A stretch of DNA of 64,000 nt from an uncultured Pseudomonas sp. (GCF_913774235.1 NZ_CAJYDW010000005.1:62001-126000); one strand, 5' to 3'; shown: positions 33,771 through 41,681, counted from the first letter of the stretch. Notes: generated by a model from the sequence alone, not told the origin. Program-made: numbers and translations.

Positions 33771-34017
33771 AAGGCGAAGGATCATCGAGGTCACGACGGG
33801 GTTTCGGCTTTCTAACATTGAGGCCACGAAGGTCGTTCCTCTTTCTTAGCAACACTGCGCCGACCACCATGCGGACATTCTCGACTGATTTCGGGTCGGC
33901 CAGGTTGTAAGCCTCTATCAGCTCATCTTCTGTGCAGCTAAATTCCTTACACCACCGTGCTATCGCCTGGGGCCCGCTCAGATCTATGATGTTGCCGTCG
34001 TCATTGTCATTATTCAT
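33769..34017 (-). CDS. DUF3606-like small protein
   Basis: 82 aa: acidic N-terminus (MNNDNDDGNIIDLSGPQAIA), a helix-turn-helix-like middle (WCKEFSCTEDELIEAYNLAD) and a basic tail (RKPKPRRDLDD). The pattern resembles DUF3606. Start ATG 34017 with AGGAG 8 nt upstream. Possibly DNA binding; function unknown. Confidence 0.6.
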   Translation of the reverse strand: MNNDNDDGNIIDLSGPQAIARWCKEFSCTEDELIEAYNLADPKSVENVRMVVGAVLLRKRNDLRGLNVRKPKPRRDLDDPSP

Positions 34018-34121
34018 AAAAAGCTCCTGGGGTCATGGCGAAGTGCCATATCCACACCATGCGGTTGGAGCACGAGGCTGCGCAAGCGCGGGATGCAAAA
34101 GCGCCGATAATCCGAGGGTGG

Positions 34122-36089
34122 CTAGGCCACCAAGGCTGAGGCCAGCTCGCTCCGAGCTTTCTCGGCAGCGTCTGGCTCGATCAGGTCACTGGCGATCCGC
34201 CGCTTGTCCTTCAGCATCTGCCAAAGGTGTAGATCGATGCTGTTCTCCACCAGCGGGATCTTCACCACTACCAGCCGCCGCTGGCCATTGCGGTACGCGC
34301 GGTCCTCGGCTTGGTCCTGCAGCCCGGGGGTCCACGGCAGGCCCAGGAAGAACACGTAGTTGGCGGCGGTCAGGTTGTTGCCGGTACCCGCTGCCGACGT
34401 TGTGCCGATGAAGACGCGGCAGTCGGCATCCTGTTGGAAGCCATCGATCGCGTTTTGCCGCTTGGTCACGCTGTCGGTACCCATCAGGGTGACGCAACCG
34501 AGGCCTGCGGCTTCGCACTGCCGCTGCAACGTGGCGACCGTCTCCTTGTACTCGCAGAACAGGATCGCCTTGTCCTGCGGATCCAGATCGGCCAGCAGCT
34601 CGATCACCACCGGGACCTTCACACGCTCCAGCAACTGGCGAAGCTGACCCAGCCGCGCGAACACGGGCCGATCTGCATTGCGGATAGTGTCGTACTCACG
34701 CTGCTGCAGCTCATCCAGCACCACTGGCACAGTCTGCCGTTGCTTGCCCTTGAGGTCGGGGAGGACGTCCTTGCGCCTGCGCAGCATCCAGTCACTGATC
34801 TCGGCGCGTAACGCCTGGCGGAACTCGGGACTGCCGGCGAAGCGCTCGCAGAACTCCGCGAGCGGGAGCTGGCCGATGGGATGGCCAGACAGTCGCAACA
34901 GCGTGTGCAGCTCCGATTCCCGGTTGAGTACCGGCGTGCCGGTCAACAGATAGCGGTTGGGCACCTTGGCGGCGATGTCGAAGCCATTGCGGGTCCAGGC
35001 CGCGGTCGGTTCCTTCAGCCGGTGAGCCTCGTCAATGATCATCACGGCGAATTGATCGGCGATGGCCACGAAGTCACCCAGACGCTCGTAGTTGACGATC
35101 ACCCACTGGGCGTCCGCCTGATAGCGCTGCCGGGCGATCCGAGCGTCTGGATAGACCGCCTGGATCTCCCGCTCCCAGTTGATCACCAGGCTGGCCAGCA
35201 CCACCACCAGGATCCGCTCGCCTGCGGACTGGATGCCGGCAGCGATGACGGCCTGGCGGCTTTTGCCCAGCCCCATGTCATCGGCCAGCAGCGCGCTGGT
35301 CCGCTGCAGTAGGTGGCGGATGCCGGCCGGCTGGTGGGGCATCAGTGAATAGGGCCTGAGCGCCTCGTCGATGGCCTCAACCGTCCAACTGGTCTTGGCG
35401 ATGTCCGGCACCGCGGCCAGGTAGACCTCCGCCGCACTGTCCTCTTCGCCAACTGGCGCGCTCCGCTCCTGTTGCGGCCCCCCAATCGAAATCGCCGTGA
35501 CATCCCGCGCTGCGCTGATCGAGCCGTCGGACAGCAGCTCCTGAAGCACGTCGATCATCTCGAACTGCTCCTCGAGCAGTCCCAGCTCCAGGATGAGGTT
35601 GCTGCGCAGCAATTCAGCCGAGGTCGGTATCCGCCAGGCCCGACTGACCGAGAGAAAGGCCCCTTGCATGCGCTTGGCCACCGCTACGCAGCCGGGATGG
35701 TAATCGCCGGACATCACCACGCCGCCGCCCGACAGCGGCGCAATCCGTAGCCGCATGCCCCAGACGAAGAGATCTCGCTGCGGATCGCCCTGGGCTTGGG
35801 CGATCTTGTCACTGAAGGCCGCCCACTGATCCGCAAAGCGGCCGCCGGCCAGCTCCGCCAGCAGGTGGAAGAGGACGTCCAGGTCTTCCAACAGGCGGCC
35901 CTTGGGCACTCGCCAGTACCGTGACAGCGGGTGCTCGCCGCGGCGAATGAAGAAACCACCGCGACTCGTCAGCAAACGGTTGGCGCCCTCGAGGTAGGGC
36001 ATCTTCAGGCCGAAGTCGTAGCCGTCGAAGACGGCCCGCTGCAAGAGCTGAGAGTTACCGGCCGCGTTGCGTAGCGAGGGTCGGCTCAT
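34122..36089 (-). CDS. SNF2/DEAD-box-family helicase (ICE)
   Basis: 655 aa. N-terminal 260 residues of unknown fold, then an SF2 core: motif I DDMGLGKSRQAV (about 273), motif II IIDEAHRLK (about 352), motif III LLTGTP, and the C-terminal lobe with AAGTGNNLTAANYV and Q-x-ED-RAYRNGQ. SWI2/SNF2-type ATP-dependent DNA translocase, common in PAPI-1-like elements. Its ATG overlaps the stop of a 26-codon leader ORF (ATGA), so translation is coupled to that leader. Confidence 0.88.
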   Translation of the reverse strand: MSRPSLRNAAGNSQLLQRAVFDGYDFGLKMPYLEGANRLLTSRGGFFIRRGEHPLSRYWRVPKGRLLEDLDVLFHLLAELAGGRFADQWAAFSDKIAQAQGDPQRDLFVWGMRLRIAPLSGGGVVMSGDYHPGCVAVAKRMQGAFLSVSRAWRIPTSAELLRSNLILELGLLEEQFEMIDVLQELLSDGSISAARDVTAISIGGPQQERSAPVGEEDSAAEVYLAAVPDIAKTSWTVEAIDEALRPYSLMPHQPAGIRHLLQRTSALLADDMGLGKSRQAVIAAGIQSAGERILVVVLASLVINWEREIQAVYPDARIARQRYQADAQWVIVNYERLGDFVAIADQFAVMIIDEAHRLKEPTAAWTRNGFDIAAKVPNRYLLTGTPVLNRESELHTLLRLSGHPIGQLPLAEFCERFAGSPEFRQALRAEISDWMLRRRKDVLPDLKGKQRQTVPVVLDELQQREYDTIRNADRPVFARLGQLRQLLERVKVPVVIELLADLDPQDKAILFCEYKETVATLQRQCEAAGLGCVTLMGTDSVTKRQNAIDGFQQDADCRVFIGTTSAAGTGNNLTAANYVFFLGLPWTPGLQDQAEDRAYRNGQRRLVVVKIPLVENSIDLHLWQMLKDKRRIASDLIEPDAAEKARSELASALVA

Positions 36090-36166
36090 CCTTCAGCGGG
36101 CGCGAACAGCCGGTTCGCTCTGCCACCGATGAGCCAGACGAAAAGGGCCGCAACCAAATTCAGCAT
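36086..36166 (-). CDS. 26-aa leader peptide of the helicase gene
   Basis: MLNLVAALFVWLIGGRANRL followed by FAPAEG and a TGA that overlaps the helicase start by ATGA. GCGGAGGAT lies 4 nt upstream of its ATG, and that ribosome site is one arm of a perfect 10-bp inverted repeat. Hydrophobic first half. Length, position and coupling suggest a translated leader that controls the helicase rather than an independent protein. Confidence 0.55.
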   Translation of the reverse strand: MLNLVAALFVWLIGGRANRLFAPAEG

Positions 36167-36170
36167 GTAA

Positions 36171-36197
36171 ATCCTCCGCGTTTAATTCGCGGAGGAT
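36171..36197 (-). promoter_or_regulatory. 10-bp Shine-Dalgarno-sequestering hairpin
   Basis: ATCCTCCGCG (36171-36180) and CGCGGAGGAT (36188-36197), perfect, 7-nt AT-rich loop. On the minus strand the 3' arm carries GGAGG for the leader peptide, so folding would block translation of the leader and, through coupling, of the helicase. Could alternatively be an operator. Confidence 0.6.
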
Positions 36198-36262
36198 CTA
36201 AGTTTCTGCAGAAGATAGAAAGCTACAACCCTAACCTGTCGCTTCGAGGTTGCCTACGAGAC

Positions 36263-36685
36263 CTACCCTTCGCTCCAGGGGCCAGCCTCAAAGCCTTGCT
36301 CACCTCCGGCGAACTCACGAACCCAAATGTCCCGGATTTCCTCGCCCACACCTCGGGCGGCAAATTCGAGTTTGGGCAGTTGCTTCGATACCTCTGCGAG
36401 CAGCGCACGCACGGACCAGCCGTCAAGGTTGAGGATTGAGTTCCCTGATGAGAAGGCAGTAAAAAGATCGTCGTAGACTTGATGATGCAAACCGTTCCGA
36501 TCCAAGTAGTCTGTCAGATGGGAACGGATGCCCTCCACGTCTGCAGCTCGGCCTCCTTCCAGCAGGATCCACAATTCAGTATGAAAACTCATGAACGTTT
36601 GCCTCGGCAGCTCGCGATAGAAGAGGAGAGTGTCGAGCAGTTCACATGTTTGGTCTAGCTGCGCATCCGGCGTGTTAAAAATCAA
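36263..36685 (-). CDS. Hypothetical ICE protein
   Basis: 140 aa, mostly helical, acidic; no membrane segment. The N-terminal part (TPDAQLDQTCELLDTLLFYR) and the C-terminal REFAGGEQGFEAGPW are distinctive but I recognise no family. Overlaps the RMF-like gene by 11 bp, so the two are probably co-translated. Confidence 0.6.
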   Translation of the reverse strand: MIFNTPDAQLDQTCELLDTLLFYRELPRQTFMSFHTELWILLEGGRAADVEGIRSHLTDYLDRNGLHHQVYDDLFTAFSSGNSILNLDGWSVRALLAEVSKQLPKLEFAARGVGEEIRDIWVREFAGGEQGFEAGPWSEG

Positions 36686-36881
36686 AGCTCTGCTGCGCCG
36701 CTCCGTAGTAGCCCTTCAGCCACGAGGCCCGAAACGGAGGGTGATCGTAGGGACATGCGTGTAGACCCGTCTTGGCGATTGCGGCCTCGGCGCCGGCCTT
36801 CGCCGCGGCCGCATGGGCGAGGGCGCCGGAACGCCGGTCATGAGGCTTGGGTTTCGCTTTCGCAGCAGTTCTCTTCGCCAT
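36675..36881 (-). CDS. Ribosome modulation factor-like / CrpP-like protein
   Basis: 68 aa. Basic Ala/Lys-rich N-terminus (MAKRTAAKAKPKPHDRRSGA) then GLHACPYDHPPFRASWLKGY, matching the C-terminal signature of ribosome modulation factor (G-x-CPY-x-R-x-WL-x-GW). Small RMF-like proteins are carried by PAPI-1-type elements; CrpP, reported (with dispute) to modify ciprofloxacin, belongs to this group. Whether this one binds ribosomes or a drug is unknown. Confidence 0.65.
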   Translation of the reverse strand: MAKRTAAKAKPKPHDRRSGALAHAAAAKAGAEAAIAKTGLHACPYDHPPFRASWLKGYYGAAQQSFDF

Positions 36882-37127
36882 GGCAGTTCCCCGCTGAGGG
36901 AGTCGACTGGTCTAGTAGCTTCACGTTGTGGCGCGCCCAAATCCATGTACAGGAGACTGCCACTGCGCGCTGGAGCTTCCCGATGAGTCAGCTTGGCCAT
37001 CACCGGACGCTTCACGATCCGGCGATTTTTTCGCCCAGCGAGTCAGGCCTGTGGAATGGGAGGCTCACGATAGAGGAACCTCCTATTTCCTGGAGCGTCA
37101 CGCAGGGGCGGCCAAATTTCTAAGGGG

Positions 37128-37586
37128 CTAGTAGGGGATGTTGTCGTCGAAGCCGTCCGATGTCGGCGCGGCCGGGGCTGGCTGCGGAGCCGTGTTCTGC
37201 CGTGCCTGGCCGTTGCCCGAACTCTGGCCCAGTTCCACCGAGACCAGCCGGTGCGGCAGGATGGCCACGCGCGAGGCCTGAACCTTCATCGCCGCCTGCT
37301 CGTCACCATGTTCGTCATCCCAGCGATCCATGACCGCCGCGCCGTCCACCAGCACCCGCATTCCCTTCTGGAACAGGTTGCTGTAGCTCTCCGCATCCCG
37401 GTGCCACCACTCGACGTTGGCCCAGAAGCCGCCGCGGTCTTCATAGCTGCCATCGGCGAGCCGGATGCTGTGGTCGAAATAGACGTTCAACCGCAGCAGG
37501 TGCCGAGGTTCGTTGTTGCCCTTCTGGATCTTGCGGTACTCCGGTGTGGAGCCGATGTTGCCTTCCCAAACGACTGCTGTGCCCAT
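37128..37586 (-). CDS. ssb: Single-stranded DNA-binding protein
   Basis: 152 aa from ATG 37586 (GGAGG 6 nt upstream). OB-fold residues 1-110 (VVWEGNIGSTPEYRKI ... FWANVEWW), Gln/Pro linker, and an acidic C-terminal tip DGFDDNIPY resembling the DDIPF tail that recruits repair proteins. The upstream stop TGA ends 1 nt before the start. ICE-borne ssb, probably protecting transferred single strands. Confidence 0.9.
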   Translation of the reverse strand: MGTAVVWEGNIGSTPEYRKIQKGNNEPRHLLRLNVYFDHSIRLADGSYEDRGGFWANVEWWHRDAESYSNLFQKGMRVLVDGAAVMDRWDDEHGDEQAAMKVQASRVAILPHRLVSVELGQSSGNGQARQNTAPQPAPAAPTSDGFDDNIPY

Positions 37587-37587
37587 G

Positions 37588-38163
37588 TCAGGCCTCCTGC
37601 TGGGGTGCGGCGTCTTTGCCGCGGGATTGGATGATCTGTTGCAGCCGTTCTGTGTAAACGGCATCGGCCTGGGCCATCTTCTCGGCGCACTCGGCGGCCT
37701 GTCGGCCGATGGAATGGACCAGGCTGATCTGCATGTTCAGCGCGATGCGCTGCTGCTCCAGGGCGTGGAGGTCGGCGAGCATCGACTCCGGAGTCTTGGT
37801 GTCCTGACACAGCTCCTCCCACAACTGGACCCCCATCCGGCGCGTGCCGACCTCCTGCCACCGCAGGAACATAGTTCCGGCTGAAGTCACCTGATGCGTG
37901 AGCCGGATCGGCAGCAAGGTGAATGGGTATCGCTGGGCCTGGGCCAGGACCTGCTCCTGGGCCAGAGCGTTCAGGTCGGCTGCAAGGGAACGGCACTGCT
38001 CGGCCAACTGGTCCATCGCTCCCTTACCCTTAAAGGGCTTTAAAAGCCCTTTGTAGAAGGGCGCGTGTTGCAGGCTCGCGAAGACAGTTTGTTGCAGTGG
38101 CTGGAAGGCTGTCTGTTGCAGGTCTGCTGCGTTTGAGCCCTGAGTGGACTGTTGCAGTGCCAT
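37588..38163 (-). CDS. DUF3158-family ICE protein
   Basis: 191 aa from ATG 38163. Gln-rich N-terminus (MALQQSTQGSNAADLQQTAF), mostly alpha-helical, ends in a charged tail. By position between PFL_4669 and ssb and by the LPIRLTHQVTSAGTMFLRW block it fits DUF3158. Function unknown; 4 bp separates it from the preceding stop. Confidence 0.7.
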   Translation of the reverse strand: MALQQSTQGSNAADLQQTAFQPLQQTVFASLQHAPFYKGLLKPFKGKGAMDQLAEQCRSLAADLNALAQEQVLAQAQRYPFTLLPIRLTHQVTSAGTMFLRWQEVGTRRMGVQLWEELCQDTKTPESMLADLHALEQQRIALNMQISLVHSIGRQAAECAEKMAQADAVYTERLQQIIQSRGKDAAPQQEA

Positions 38164-38167
38164 GGCG

Positions 38168-38965
38168 TTAGACCTCACTCAGTGCGTTGGCGCTTTGTAA
38201 GCTACTCGGTTCGCCTGGATGCTCATCCTCTTCAGCACTGTCGCCATCGCCGAAGTCTTCGCCACTCTGAGTGGTTGTCGGGGTTTCCCCAGGGCGCTGG
38301 ATGGCTGGGGCAAATTTGCTACGCCGGGTCCCCTCAAGCACGTCTTTTGGCATCTCCAGAACGGCGTACATTTCCTTCGCATTGATGGCCCGTGCATTGT
38401 TCGCAGCGATGTCGTCGCGCGATGCACCGCTATAGCCCTTGTAGCGCTGGCCAACGCCGTAGAGGCGACGCAGCACGGCGGCGCCTTCGTCCAACCAGAG
38501 CTCTTTGGATCTCGTATCGATGAGACCTATGTGAGCGGCCAAAAGAATTCGGCGAACCAGCTCGTCATACTGCGTGAGCAGATAGACGCCCCTGAACGCG
38601 AGCGGGGAGCTTAGGTACAGCGGTACTTTAAGAGGCTGGATCGACAGATTGGTCCCGACGTCGAGCTGCTTAGGCAACATCGCCATGATCTGGTCCAATC
38701 GCTGATCGATGGCCGTCATTTCCTGCTCAGATTCCTCGATCTTTTCCTCGATCATGATGAGGTAGAGGTCGGCGTAGGGATCGTCCTTGGCCGCGCTAGC
38801 GGTGATGCGGTTGATGATGTTGGCGAAGCCCGACAGTCCGATCATGCCCGGCTTGTTATCAACCCGCTGGCGACCGAACCAGAGGCGGGAAGCGTGGTGG
38901 GTGTGCAGCGTGAGATCGATGGTTGATCTGAGCGAGCCCAGGTTGAGCTGGAAGGTATCAGCCAT
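38168..38965 (-). CDS. PFL_4669-family integrating conjugative element protein
   Basis: 265 aa from ATG 38965 (AAGGAA 9 nt upstream). Begins MADTFQLNLGSLRSTIDLTL HTHHASRLWFGR, the hallmark of the PFL_4669 family; a helical middle and an acidic low-complexity tail follow. Function unknown but syntenic with ssb and the STY4528-type gene across this ICE family. Its start overlaps the end of the repeat ORF by 8 bp. Confidence 0.8.
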   Translation of the reverse strand: MADTFQLNLGSLRSTIDLTLHTHHASRLWFGRQRVDNKPGMIGLSGFANIINRITASAAKDDPYADLYLIMIEEKIEESEQEMTAIDQRLDQIMAMLPKQLDVGTNLSIQPLKVPLYLSSPLAFRGVYLLTQYDELVRRILLAAHIGLIDTRSKELWLDEGAAVLRRLYGVGQRYKGYSGASRDDIAANNARAINAKEMYAVLEMPKDVLEGTRRSKFAPAIQRPGETPTTTQSGEDFGDGDSAEEDEHPGEPSSLQSANALSEV

Positions 38966-39602
38966 GAGAAGGTTTCCTTGGTTGTGATGGGACACTTGGG
39001 CAGGGTGCCGAGAACTTCGATGGCTGCCACTGGGAAACCGTACTTGGGCTTGCGGAGGTTGCAGTTCGCGTGAGGTTGTCCGGGTGCTGGGACGTGTTGC
39101 CAGTGGCATCACCCTGGTCCGGATGCTGGGGAGTGATGGCAGTGGCATCACTCAGGTCGGGATGCTGGAGAGTGATGCAAGTGGAATCACCTTGGTCGAG
39201 GTACTGGATAGTGATTCCAGTGGAATCACCTTGGTCGGGGTGCAGGGGAGTGATGCCAGTGGCATCACCCTGGTCGGGGTGCTGGAAAGTGATGCCAGTG
39301 GCATCACCCTGGTCGAGATGCTGGAAGATGATGCCAGTGGCATCATCCTGGTCGGGGTGCTGGAAGGTGATGCCAGTGGCATCACCCTGGTCGGGTTGCT
39401 GGAAGGTGATGCCAGTGGCATCACCTTGGTCGGGGTGCTGGAAAGTGATGCCAGTGGCATCACCCTGGTCGAGATGCTGGAAGATGATGCCAGTGGCATC
39501 ACCCTGGTCGAGATGCTGGAAGGTGATGCCAGTGGCATCACCTTGGCCAGGGGGCTGGGCAATGATTCCCTGGGAATCACCCAGTGCGAATGCCTGGATC
39601 AT
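38958..39602 (-). CDS. ORF of 13-residue repeats over a palindrome array
   Basis: 214 aa. Starts by ATGA overlap with the replication gene and ends overlapping the PFL_4669 start, so it fits the operon exactly. About 12 units of the type HPDQGDATGITFQ, then a Ser/Pro-rich tail. All frames are open because the unit is 39 bp. Base changes preserve the underlying DNA palindrome even when residues change, so the DNA or RNA may matter more than the protein. No family recognised. Confidence 0.45.
   Translation of the reverse strand: MIQAFALGDSQGIIAQPPGQGDATGITFQHLDQGDATGIIFQHLDQGDATGITFQHPDQGDATGITFQQPDQGDATGITFQHPDQDDATGIIFQHLDQGDATGITFQHPDQGDATGITPLHPDQGDSTGITIQYLDQGDSTCITLQHPDLSDATAITPQHPDQGDATGNTSQHPDNLTRTATSASPSTVSQWQPSKFSAPCPSVPSQPRKPSHG
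39094..39580. repeat. Thirteen 39-bp units each with a 19-bp palindrome
   Basis: Consensus core GTGATGCCAGTGGCATCAC (8-bp arms, AGT centre) starting at 39094 and every 39 bp to 39562 without a break in phase. Eight of the 13 cores are perfect palindromes. Unit 4 (39211) is GTGATTCC/GGAATCAC and unit 7 (39328) is ATGATGCC/GGCATCAT: both arms changed together. The linker is CCTGGTCGGGGTGCTGGAA with small variants. Resembles iterons or a partition centromere. Confidence 0.85.
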
Positions 39603-40912
39603 TGCCTGGTACCCCCACGCCCGATCAGCGACTTGATGTTGTTCAGCGCCATTCGGCCAGTTTGAGCATCCGCTACTGCTGCCTTCGGAGGCGGGGCCTC
39701 CTGATAGCGCGGTAACGGTATAGGCGGTTGTCTCTCAGGCGCGAGGGATACGGGTGCAGAACGCATAGCTCCCTCAGTGGATGAGGCCCCGCCCGGCTGC
39801 CAGTCCGTATTGAATTCCCCCTTGAGCGCCCGCTGAACGAGCTTCATCAAGTAGCCGAATGGCTTCTTCACCCCACCCCCTCTGCATCTGGCCCCCCATT
39901 GATCTAGCAGGGGGGCGCGGATCTCAGGGCACAACGCGTCCAGGGCGGAGCGGGCATGTTCCCGCTGAACTTCAGTCAGCAGCTGTCCAGCGCTTGGCCA
40001 GGTGAGCTGTGGCCTGTCTGATGCGCGCGGTACAGAGCTTTTACATACAGAAGTATCTGTATAGGTATACGTACTATATGAGTTCGGATTCCGAACTAAG
40101 GCAGGTGCGTCCTGATTTCTACTGAGTTCGGATTCCGAACTCTGGTCCGAAGGGCAGGAAACTTGGGTTGTTTCACTGAGTTCGGAATCCGAACTCGGGT
40201 TTTCCTGGGCGCGCGTGCCCTGAGTTCGGATTCCGAACTCAGGTACTCGTGGCAGTTCCAGCGGCTCGGCGCCCAGACCTTGCATGCGAAACCGGTGCTG
40301 GAAGACGTCAACGCGAGTGGGCAACTTGCGTGTCTCGCTGACCGATAGACTGTCGAAAACCTGAGCTGCCAGCTCTTTCACAGAGGCGTTCGCGTGCTCG
40401 ATGCCTTGAGCAACCAGGGGTAGGTAGTCGCTGTCCAGTTGCAGGGCTTCGGCAAGATCGACCGGCTCGTCATGCAGGATGTAGATGTTGCCTTGGACGC
40501 GCCCGGTGATGGAGTCTCGTACTCGTCGACCTAGGCTCAGCCAGCGCGTCAAACGCAACACTGTGAGCGCCTTCGCCACGGTCTCCCGTGAGGCAGGTTT
40601 TCCCGGGGACGAGCCGAGGTAGGGGCGCAACTGCTCGTAGGTAGGGAATGCGGTTACCCCGTCGCCGCTCATCAACAGGCGAAATACCTGCCAGGCGTTT
40701 CTCTCAAGGGGTGACAACCGGTTATCGAGTAGCAGCCGTCGGGGCACTGTCTCGTGTGGATTACCCGAGAACATGATGCCGGCGAAATCCACAGGCAGGT
40801 CTTCGCCGGTTTTCTGTTTATGGTGTCGCTGAGCCTGGACATGCACGTGCAGGTGGGACGCGGCAGCGTCCAGGGCTTGGTTCAACAAAGGCGGCAGAGG
40901 CGCAACGGTCAC
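39599..40912 (-). CDS. STY4528-family ICE replication protein
   Basis: 437 aa from GTG 40912, overlapping the preceding stop (GTGA). Residues about 60-190 look like a winged-helix initiator domain (LSPLERNAWQVFRLLM ... PASRETVAKALTVLRLTRWL). A Ser/Thr/Asn-rich linker (about 225-290) is encoded by DNA holding four copies of a 19-bp palindrome; a second domain (LLDQWGARCRGGGVKKPFGY) follows. Matches the STY4528 'pathogenicity island replication protein' family by order and motif; biochemistry not shown. Confidence 0.8.
   Translation of the reverse strand: MTVAPLPPLLNQALDAAASHLHVHVQAQRHHKQKTGEDLPVDFAGIMFSGNPHETVPRRLLLDNRLSPLERNAWQVFRLLMSGDGVTAFPTYEQLRPYLGSSPGKPASRETVAKALTVLRLTRWLSLGRRVRDSITGRVQGNIYILHDEPVDLAEALQLDSDYLPLVAQGIEHANASVKELAAQVFDSLSVSETRKLPTRVDVFQHRFRMQGLGAEPLELPRVPEFGIRTQGTRAQENPSSDSELSETTQVSCPSDQSSESELSRNQDAPALVRNPNSYSTYTYTDTSVCKSSVPRASDRPQLTWPSAGQLLTEVQREHARSALDALCPEIRAPLLDQWGARCRGGGVKKPFGYLMKLVQRALKGEFNTDWQPGGASSTEGAMRSAPVSLAPERQPPIPLPRYQEAPPPKAAVADAQTGRMALNNIKSLIGRGGTRQ
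40038..40240. repeat. Four 19-bp palindromes beside an AT-rich tract inside the replication gene
   Basis: GAGTTCGGATTCCGAACTC at 40124-40142 and 40222-40240, its A-centred form at 40178-40196, and a copy with one end mismatch at 40080-40098. Start-to-start distances are 44, 54 and 44 bp. The 43 bp just left (40038-40080) are AT-rich with TACAGA/TCTGTA. In the protein the copies are read as EFGIRT, SSDSEL, SSESEL and VRNPNS, that is in three different frames. Candidate iterons and duplex-unwinding region. Confidence 0.8.
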
Positions 40913-41637
40913 ATTTGATCGCCTTCTGCATGATCCAGATCCAGGGCCTGCTGACCCTCCAGAGAGGTTGCGAGGGCGGGCGAACTTGCGGACCGCTGTC
41001 GCTGGCGACTGGCGTCAGAAATAAGGAAGAGCGGTGCCCTGGCTGCTTTCGGAGGATAGATCCCCTCGTTGATCCAGGTCTGGACCAGATTCCAGATAAA
41101 GGCCACGGTCACCTTGTTGTCGACTTCCTCCTGAGGACCGTTTTGCTCTTCGGTGATCAGCATGCAGATGTCGAGTACCGAGAAGGCATCGGTGTGCTCG
41201 ACGTCGTGCTGCTTCATCAGGTCGTTGAATCGATACCAAATCTGGTCGGTATCATCGACACCGGCCATCCGCCCGGAACGACCTGGGGCATCAAAGAGTT
41301 GGCGTAGCAGGCTGATTTCGCTGGGAGACAAGCCAAAGAAGGTACGAATCATGCCATTCGTGGCACCGAGCTTCAGCGCTCGATGTATGAGCCGCTGCTC
41401 ACGCTCGTCGCGTTCGCAATTCTCCAGCAACTGCTTGATCATCTCCACGTCGACTTCGACGCGGCACCAGCGCACTGGAGCGTTTTTCAAGATGCTGTAG
41501 GCGTGGGGCTGATTCATCTGATTCAGCACGTCGACATCGAGGCCGAGATCCAGGCAACGTGCAACTTGACCATGCCGCATCTGGTGAAGAATTTGATCCA
41601 GAAGCGCCTGATTCATGGGGCTGTACTTCGAGGACAT
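40909..41637 (-). CDS. DUF2857-family ICE protein
   Basis: 242 aa. Helical, with AYSILKNAPVRWCRVEVDVE and LKLGATNGMIRTFFGLSPSE, the second resembling a helix-turn-helix. Position between parB and the STY4528-type gene fits the DUF2857 protein of PAPI-1-like elements. Possibly a DNA-binding accessory to replication; unproven. Confidence 0.7.
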   Translation of the reverse strand: MSSKYSPMNQALLDQILHQMRHGQVARCLDLGLDVDVLNQMNQPHAYSILKNAPVRWCRVEVDVEMIKQLLENCERDEREQRLIHRALKLGATNGMIRTFFGLSPSEISLLRQLFDAPGRSGRMAGVDDTDQIWYRFNDLMKQHDVEHTDAFSVLDICMLITEEQNGPQEEVDNKVTVAFIWNLVQTWINEGIYPPKAARAPLFLISDASRQRQRSASSPALATSLEGQQALDLDHAEGDQM

Positions 41638-41681
41638 GGCAGCAACTTCCTATGCGTAGTCCAGATCCAAATGGAGGCCGG

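Noticed and set aside
36716-37015. 99-codon leftward frame overlapping the RMF-like gene
   Set aside because: It overlaps the RMF-like gene out of frame and becomes Arg/Pro-rich shadow sequence there; only its first 40 codons are free and they resemble no family I know.
39094-39580. CRISPR array
   Set aside because: Regular 39-bp spacing suggests one at first, but the whole unit including the linker is repeated; there are no unique spacers and no cas genes.
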